A stretch of 36,817 nucleotides of DNA from assembly GCA_022826195.1 (NCBI GenBank), contig JAJDVI010000080.1:1-36817 (forward strand), written 5' to 3'. Positions within the stretch are counted from its first letter, which is position 1; the number at the start of each line of letters is the position of its first letter. Source of the DNA: Acidobacteriota bacterium (GTDB lineage: Bacteria; Acidobacteriota; Vicinamibacteria; Marinacidobacterales; Marinacidobacteraceae). A program made the translations under genes and the position numbers. Below are positions 33,301 to 36,817 of the stretch, piece after piece. The notes under the pieces are model-generated. The model saw only the letters and a program-made list of their open reading frames with translations, was not told the DNA's origin and did no database searches.

Positions 33301-33571
33301 TCACTTCCACCTCCCGCTCGAGCTGTTCGAACCCGGCCAGGCTGAAGGTGACGAGGTAGTCGCCGGGGGGGAGTTCGGCGGCCGCGAACTCTCCGCGGCG
33401 GTCGGTGACGACCACTCGCGGACCGGGCAGCGTCGAGCCCGACACCTCGACGGTCACCCCGGGAAGCGCCCCGCCGCCGAAGTCGGTCACCGTCCCCGAA
33501 ATGCCGCCGTCCTGGGCCGCGGCGAGCGAGGGCGCCATCAGGAAGCCCACCGCCAGGAGAATCGCTTTCAC
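30386..33571 (-). CDS. TonB-dependent outer-membrane receptor
   Basis: About 1061 aa. Signal peptide MKAILLAVGFLMAPSLAAAQ, then a carboxypeptidase-regulatory-like beta domain (GISGTVTDFGGGALPGVTVE), the plug (AVTVVSRETLEQQGSTQLVD; LEVLKEGASATYGSDAVGGV) and a long 22-strand barrel ending IKASLSWRFGN. It imports an unknown ligand (siderophore, glycan or peptide) with TonB energy. I chose GTG 33571 because GGAGG lies 10 bases upstream and it gives a canonical signal peptide; the frame is open to 33721 with ATGs at 33646 and 33631, but third-position GC there drops to about half, unlike the gene body. It follows the SDR gene on the same strand after a gap of about 150 bases. Confidence 0.9.
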   Translation of the reverse strand: MKAILLAVGFLMAPSLAAAQDGGISGTVTDFGGGALPGVTVEVSGSTLPGPRVVVTDRRGEFAAAELPPGDYLVTFSLAGFEQLEREVEVTAGDTLTVDAELQLGGLFEEVTVSVTGTAIEAPAINMPHAVTVVSRETLEQQGSTQLVDLFRNLTVSHGVVGERNSWYNSNQPATLTENVANVNLRGLGASRTLVLFNGRRHVPVPARLIGGRFVDVNTIPSIAVGRLEVLKEGASATYGSDAVGGVANFVTRSDFRGFEINVAHDYFDGGGDTTVAGIWGLDIGSSSAVLSMERVGRQELQMVERPWTLDRLSEYPPGTRGGWSSLGNPGTFAVGAPAPWTADVFDPRCSDFGGIDEGWTCRFRYAPYDNLIDEQQQTRAFLEINGPLSEGIEYHLEGLWSSAVIPNWYTTPSYPPFPLTSTTIMEVAADHPGRQAFCAAYAGDPKADPNGACLEDSPWYLNGRPFGNSGPGRRLRRESQTQRIAGDLHGEFTLAGRDAHWDAGLSYSRAEGNINLPAVYTDRIFRAFRGFGGPGCGVGVTADPASPAGMALGPLGGAVAGQGPCMYFNPFSNAIQFSDQPGSALENAANPDYIASLANSEDLRLWLNEEVDLFSTTDMFVADFTVNGNLVENVADFALGYQYRRTHADGNPNDPGDVTVNPCPVAGDMNCAAGKRFGPYLFTNVHRPYDASQQVQRLFGELALKLGPRLDTQMAANYEFYDVAGSRVNSFDPKFGWRIQAAENLDYSLSFRGSVQTTFRTPSLDDLNTSPLTTLEWISETGAYQAVDRFGRTDLVPERAFTFNTGAVLFLQGGVEATVDYWRYDFEDVIGSMPYDSISSLYASGDAASRNAVAPFIICPGGRASELAPGDRCEAQNLQRIQIDLVNWPGLTTSGIDTHLAARTDAGPGQVSLSWDSTYTLGYDTKELLLEGTDLVLREEEEHAGFLNFAHPIAVPLPRWKSRWQAAYSWNDYRLASYVNYISSYEDQGDDEIVPVIDPFLTWDMSFLWRAPGGVNLTVYGLNLTGRIPPWVNIEQAYDGFTHDPKGRRIKASLSWRFGN

Positions 33572-33717
33572 AATGGTTAAGCCTCCGTGGGTAGCGGCGT
33601 TAGCTCTTCGACGTATCTCTGGGTTGTTCATTACTAGGGGGGACATCTTTCCTCGTCGTTTTGTGGAGATTCGTTCGTCATGGTCGCCTTGCGGTGCGCC
33701 AGCTGGCTGGAACTCGG

Positions 33718-34545
33718 TCATCCAAAAGTGCGACGGAGCACGGCTTCATATATCCCGTCACCGAACCACTTCCGAATAAAGAGCAGTGGCCGTGCCGTTG
33801 CGCCCTTGACGTAACGTCGGCGCGGCTTGGCGGTCGTCGCTGCTTCAAGAAACACTCGAGCGAGAACCTCGGCGTCCGTGCCGCGATTCGCGGCCTTCGG
33901 ATCGGACATCATGGCGAAGAATCGATCGAGTTGAGCCTTGTACGCGGAACCCTCGTAGTACTTCTGGAGCCCGCCTCCCAGAACCTGCCCGAATTCGGTT
34001 CGGATCAGGCCCGGCTCGATAAGCACGACCTGGATGTTAAAGGGTGCGGTCTCGAGTCGCAGGCAGTCTGACCATCCCTCCAGGGCGTGCTTGGTCGCGT
34101 GATACCAAGCTCCGAAGGGCGTGAAGATCCTGCCACCCATGGACGATGTGTTGATGATCCGACCCGAACCCTGCGCTCGCATGTGCGGCAGGACCAGCCG
34201 AGTGAGTTGAGCTAGGCCGAAGAGGTTCACTTCGAGCTGATACCGGGCGTCGTCGAGTGGAACGTCCTCGACCGGACCGTAGAGGCCAAAGCCGGCGTTG
34301 TTGATAAGCACGTCGATGCGCCCCCCGTCGTCCATCATCCGGTTTACCGCGCGCTGGTTGTGGTCGGAGCTGGTGACGTCCATCTCGACTGCCGTGATTC
34401 CGTGTTCGGCGAGGTCCTGCATGCGGTCCAGCCGGCGGGCGCCGGCGTAGACACGGTGGCCCTCGCGGGCCAGGAGGATTGCAGCTTCGCGGCCCATGCC
34501 GGAGGAAGCTCCCGTGATCAGAATGGCTTTGCTCATGGTGCTCAT
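33718..34545 (-). CDS. SDR-family oxidoreductase
   Basis: 275 aa classical short-chain dehydrogenase/reductase. TGASSGMG (residues 11-18) is the cofactor-binding glycine motif, NNAG is at 82-85, and the catalytic YHATK (Y148, K152) follows INTSS (S134/S135). AGARRLDR after the second strand suggests NADP(H) preference. Substrate unknown. Start ATG 34545 (MSTMSKAILITG) or ATG 34536; the frame upstream to 34683 is low-quality and overlaps a membrane-protein remnant in another frame. No strong ribosome-binding site. It lies upstream of the TonB receptor on the same strand, but a functional link is not evident. Confidence 0.88.
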   Translation of the reverse strand: MSTMSKAILITGASSGMGREAAILLAREGHRVYAGARRLDRMQDLAEHGITAVEMDVTSSDHNQRAVNRMMDDGGRIDVLINNAGFGLYGPVEDVPLDDARYQLEVNLFGLAQLTRLVLPHMRAQGSGRIINTSSMGGRIFTPFGAWYHATKHALEGWSDCLRLETAPFNIQVVLIEPGLIRTEFGQVLGGGLQKYYEGSAYKAQLDRFFAMMSDPKAANRGTDAEVLARVFLEAATTAKPRRRYVKGATARPLLFIRKWFGDGIYEAVLRRTFG

Positions 34546-35074
34546 TATCCGATATCCATTTGGTCGACCATGAGGCCCCTGCGGAAGCCGATTGCCAGAC
34601 CGAAGGTAAATCGGAGCACCCAAGGGTGGTAGAAGGCTGTGCCTGTAGCGCAACTTCCGGCACAAGTCGATAGTGGCCTCCAAGGTTTCGTGGACCCGGT
34701 CGCCGTCCTCTCAGTGAAGGGCAGCGAGATCGCCGCTTTCTTAGACTGCCGTCGGGGACGCTGCGGAGATCCGTCGCCGGACGGAAACAAACCACCCGTT
34801 CTCGGGGGGCTCAGTGGCTCGTCCGTGGGAGAATTTCGAGCTTTGCCCGTCTTGCGGGAGGCGACTGTGGAACGCGCCGAAGCGCTGGAGCCAACACACG
34901 GTCGCCACATCCACCGCATCCCGCGCGGAGGGAGACTTCAGATTCGCGGCCTCCATCGCCCGGTGGACAGGGTTTTTCTTCACCGTGCCGAATGGCATCT
35001 TGCGCGATACGCAACCGACAGGCCAGGTCGATACCACGCGCCACCGGGTAGTCTCTCTCGCTCAGAATCGGGAC
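34546..35074. other. Region without a convincing intact gene; membrane-protein remnant at its left
   Basis: The minus strand at 34545-34640 ends FYHPWVLRFTFGLAIGFRRG, then LMVDQMDIG and a stop, homologous to the remnant at 6825..6890. Further right, a plus-strand frame near 34814 has FELCPSCGRRLWNAPKRW, a zinc-ribbon-like C-P-C-G motif, and a minus-strand frame over the same bases also looks partly coding. Neither can be extended into a credible gene. Confidence 0.3.
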
Positions 35075-35151
35075 AGCCGGAGTCCCGTGACCTCCCCAAG
35101 TACCCCAGCTGCTGGCGGCTCCGGTGGCGCTTGCCGCCGCCAGTGGCACCC
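35075..35151. repeat. Direct repeat, copy 1 (left of the solute-binding protein gene)
   Basis: 77 bases beginning AGCCGGAGTCCCGTGACCTC and ending CAGTGGCACCC. It matches 36650..36727 with 8 differences in 78 aligned positions (one of them an indel). Contains an internal hairpin, GGTGGC-GCTT-GCCGCC, that is kept in the other copy. Confidence 0.85.
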
Positions 35152-35303
35152 CGAACTCATCAGGATAGGCGATTGATGCGGTGACTTCTTCCTCGATCTC
35201 TCATCATCTGCCGGCCCACCTGCGACATCTCGTCAGCGTGCGGCACAGCACTCATCCACTCCTTACGCGTGCGGCGTCTGCTCCCGGCCGGAGATAATCT
35301 GCC

Positions 35304-36632
35304 TTGATGACGATGCCGGATGGCCGAACCCAGGTGGCGTTTCCTAGGAGACAGTCGCCCTCGTGGAACCGTCGCGGATGGCTTCCAGAAGCACGATCCG
35401 TGCGCGTGCCGACAGGCCGACCGCTCTGGAACAAACGCCCGACGCAGTCCAGTGGTCTTTGGCCGCCATTTCTGTCTCGACGACCGGGAGGTGCGGATTG
35501 CGAAGGACGTGCGGGCCGCTTCGTACTGTCGTCGGAGCGACGCACGCTCGCCGGACTCTTTGTCTTCGCAATCTTGGCCCCGTTGAGCTTCACCAACTGC
35601 TGGTATGGCAACGATCCCAAGGAGCTTACGGCGGTCTCGTGGGGTGGCTACTATACGGAGGCGAGTGTAGAAGCTTACTACCGACCGTTTGAAGAAAGCA
35701 CCGGTTTCACGGTTCGGCAGCTGACGTACAGTGGCGGGCTTGAAGAGATACGGGCACAGGTCACCTCGGGCGAGATCGAGTGGGATGTCGTAGACTTGGA
35801 AATCTTCGACGCGGTCCGTGGCTGCAACGAAGGACTGCTGGAGCCCATCCCTTGGGTGATGCTGGCACCCGCCGCGGACGGCACCCCAGCGGAGGACGAC
35901 TTCCTGGAGGACACAACGACGGAGTGCGGTGTCGGCGCTTCTGTGTACTCGACGATCTACGCGTACAACGAGGAACGATTCCCCCACGAGAAGCCCACCA
36001 CGGTCGCTGACTTCTTCGATGTTGCGCGCTTCCCGGGGCGCCGCGGCATGCGGCGCTCGCCTCAGGTCAACTTGGAGTTCGCCCTAATGGCTGACGGCGT
36101 CCCGCCGGCGCAGGTGTACAACGCGCTCCGCACGCCAGCCGGCCAGGAGCGGGCGTTGCGCCGACTGGACGGCCTGCGCGATCACATCCGCTGGTGGGTG
36201 GGCGCGGATGATCCGGTGGAGATGCTCGCCACCGGAGAAGTCGTGATGTCGACCTCCTTCAACGGGCGAATGTTTCACGCCCGGTTCTTGCAGGGACACC
36301 CGTTCACCATTGTTTGGCACGGTCAGGTGGTGGACATCGGTCAACAGGGGATTGTGCGCGGAACACCGCGGCTCTCGCAGGCGTACCGGTTCGTGCGCCT
36401 CGGCTCCTCCGCCCAGGCCATCGCGATGCTCTCACGCCACACGGCGTACAGCCCTTCCCGTAGGTCGGCATTGCCGCTGGTCACCACACATGTCGGGTCG
36501 GGAGTGGAACTCGCGCCGCACCTGCCCGGCGCGCCCGAGAACATGGGACACGCCCTCCGCAGCGACTGGCGTTGGTGGAGCGACAACTTCGACGACGTGA
36601 ACGACCTGTTCCAGGCGTGGCTCGATAGGTAG
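35304..36632 (+). CDS. PotD/PotF-like extracellular solute-binding protein
   Basis: 442 aa as the longest frame. From about residue 105 it matches the periplasmic binding proteins of spermidine/putrescine-type ABC importers: LTAVSWGGYYTEASVEAYYR, WDVVDLEIFDAVRGCNEGLL, YSTIYAYNEERFPHEKPTTV and DVARFPGRRGMRRSPQVNLE. A hydrophobic segment, LAGLFVFAILAPLSFTNC, precedes this and may be the signal peptide, though FTNC is a poor lipobox. Residues 1-80 are arginine-rich and probably not translated; family length is about 350. No start codon in the best place is obvious. No permease or ATPase genes lie beside it, so it is an orphan. Nearly identical repeats flank it on both sides. Confidence 0.75.
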   Translation: MMTMPDGRTQVAFPRRQSPSWNRRGWLPEARSVRVPTGRPLWNKRPTQSSGLWPPFLSRRPGGADCEGRAGRFVLSSERRTLAGLFVFAILAPLSFTNCWYGNDPKELTAVSWGGYYTEASVEAYYRPFEESTGFTVRQLTYSGGLEEIRAQVTSGEIEWDVVDLEIFDAVRGCNEGLLEPIPWVMLAPAADGTPAEDDFLEDTTTECGVGASVYSTIYAYNEERFPHEKPTTVADFFDVARFPGRRGMRRSPQVNLEFALMADGVPPAQVYNALRTPAGQERALRRLDGLRDHIRWWVGADDPVEMLATGEVVMSTSFNGRMFHARFLQGHPFTIVWHGQVVDIGQQGIVRGTPRLSQAYRFVRLGSSAQAIAMLSRHTAYSPSRRSALPLVTTHVGSGVELAPHLPGAPENMGHALRSDWRWWSDNFDDVNDLFQAWLDR

Positions 36633-36817
36633 GGGACCCGCCGAGGGAGAGCCGGACTCCCGTGACCTCCCCAAGTCAACCCAGCCGCTGGCGGCCCCGG
36701 CGGCGCTCGCCGCCGTCAGTGGCACCCTGACCGCCACTAGAATGCGCGGCTTTGTTTCATCCGGCCCGGATGCCCACCACCTCGGACTCGATCCCGGCGA
36801 GGGGTGGGGCCGGTTTC
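36633..36817. other. Tail of the window, no gene seen
   Basis: Contains the second repeat copy. The last 60 bases have no supported feature. Confidence 0.4.
36650..36727. repeat. Direct repeat, copy 2 (right of the solute-binding protein gene)
   Basis: 78 bases beginning AGCCGGACTCCCGTGACCTC, about 90% identical to copy 1 in the same orientation. Its internal hairpin, GGCGGC-GCTC-GCCGCC, is perfect, and differs from copy 1 at positions that keep pairing through G-T. It starts 18 bases after the gene's stop. Confidence 0.85.

Noticed and set aside
30440..33580. 1046-aa open frame on the plus strand
   Set aside because: Antisense shadow of the TonB-dependent receptor, rich in Arg, Val, His and Glu from high third-position GC.
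34814..35176. Plus-strand frame with a CPSCG zinc-ribbon-like motif
   Set aside because: The coding signal fades after about 60 residues and the opposite strand is equally open; the motif alone is not enough to call a gene.
1..36817. CRISPR arrays, rRNA or tRNA genes
   Set aside because: No regularly spaced repeats and no RNA-gene structures were seen on either strand by eye.

Overview
The window is high-GC bacterial DNA (about 60-65% in the flanks, near 70% in the middle). An ADOP-type FtsX/MacB permease, a carboxypeptidase-regulatory-domain TonB-dependent receptor and the small flavoprotein family present suggest a Gram-negative of the Gemmatimonadota/Acidobacteriota kind. That placement is inference from gene families; there is no rRNA or marker gene here.

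Left flank (1-9500): a decaying accessory region. It holds a truncated AbiEii-type nucleotidyltransferase and a frameshifted partner gene on the minus strand, an intact PPOX-type flavoprotein, a frameshifted minus-strand hypothetical, an ABC ATPase pseudogene with a stop codon inside its Walker A motif, an ankyrin-repeat membrane protein, an 809-aa ADOP permease, a 42-bp palindrome, an intact AbiEii-type nucleotidyltransferase, small hypotheticals and the end of a dead IS21-family element (istB tail plus terminal repeats).

Centre (about 9736-29000): a compact, co-oriented conjugative module. A DNA-processing half carries an HTH-ended accessory protein, an AlpA-type regulator behind a TTGACA/palindrome site, a RepB-type primase, two tandem ArdC-like proteins (the second has lost its HExxH zinc motif) and a winged-helix protein. 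Three small membrane proteins follow, then a type IV secretion set in the order VirB2, B3, B4, B9, small secreted protein, B10, TrbJ/B5, TrbL/B6, B8, small CxxC membrane protein, winged-helix protein, small conserved protein, a 328-bp repeat-rich gap (oriT candidate), VirD4 and VirB11. Many of these genes overlap by one to a few bases, which suggests translational coupling. No integrase and no classical relaxase is visible.

Right flank (29001-36817): 1.4 kb with no convincing gene, a TonB-dependent receptor and an SDR oxidoreductase on the minus strand, and a PotD/PotF-like solute-binding protein flanked by two copies of a roughly 78-bp direct repeat.

How it works together: ArdC proteins, primase and a T4SS with coupling protein form a self-transfer cassette. 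Its missing relaxase may be one of the two winged-helix proteins, or may lie outside the window.
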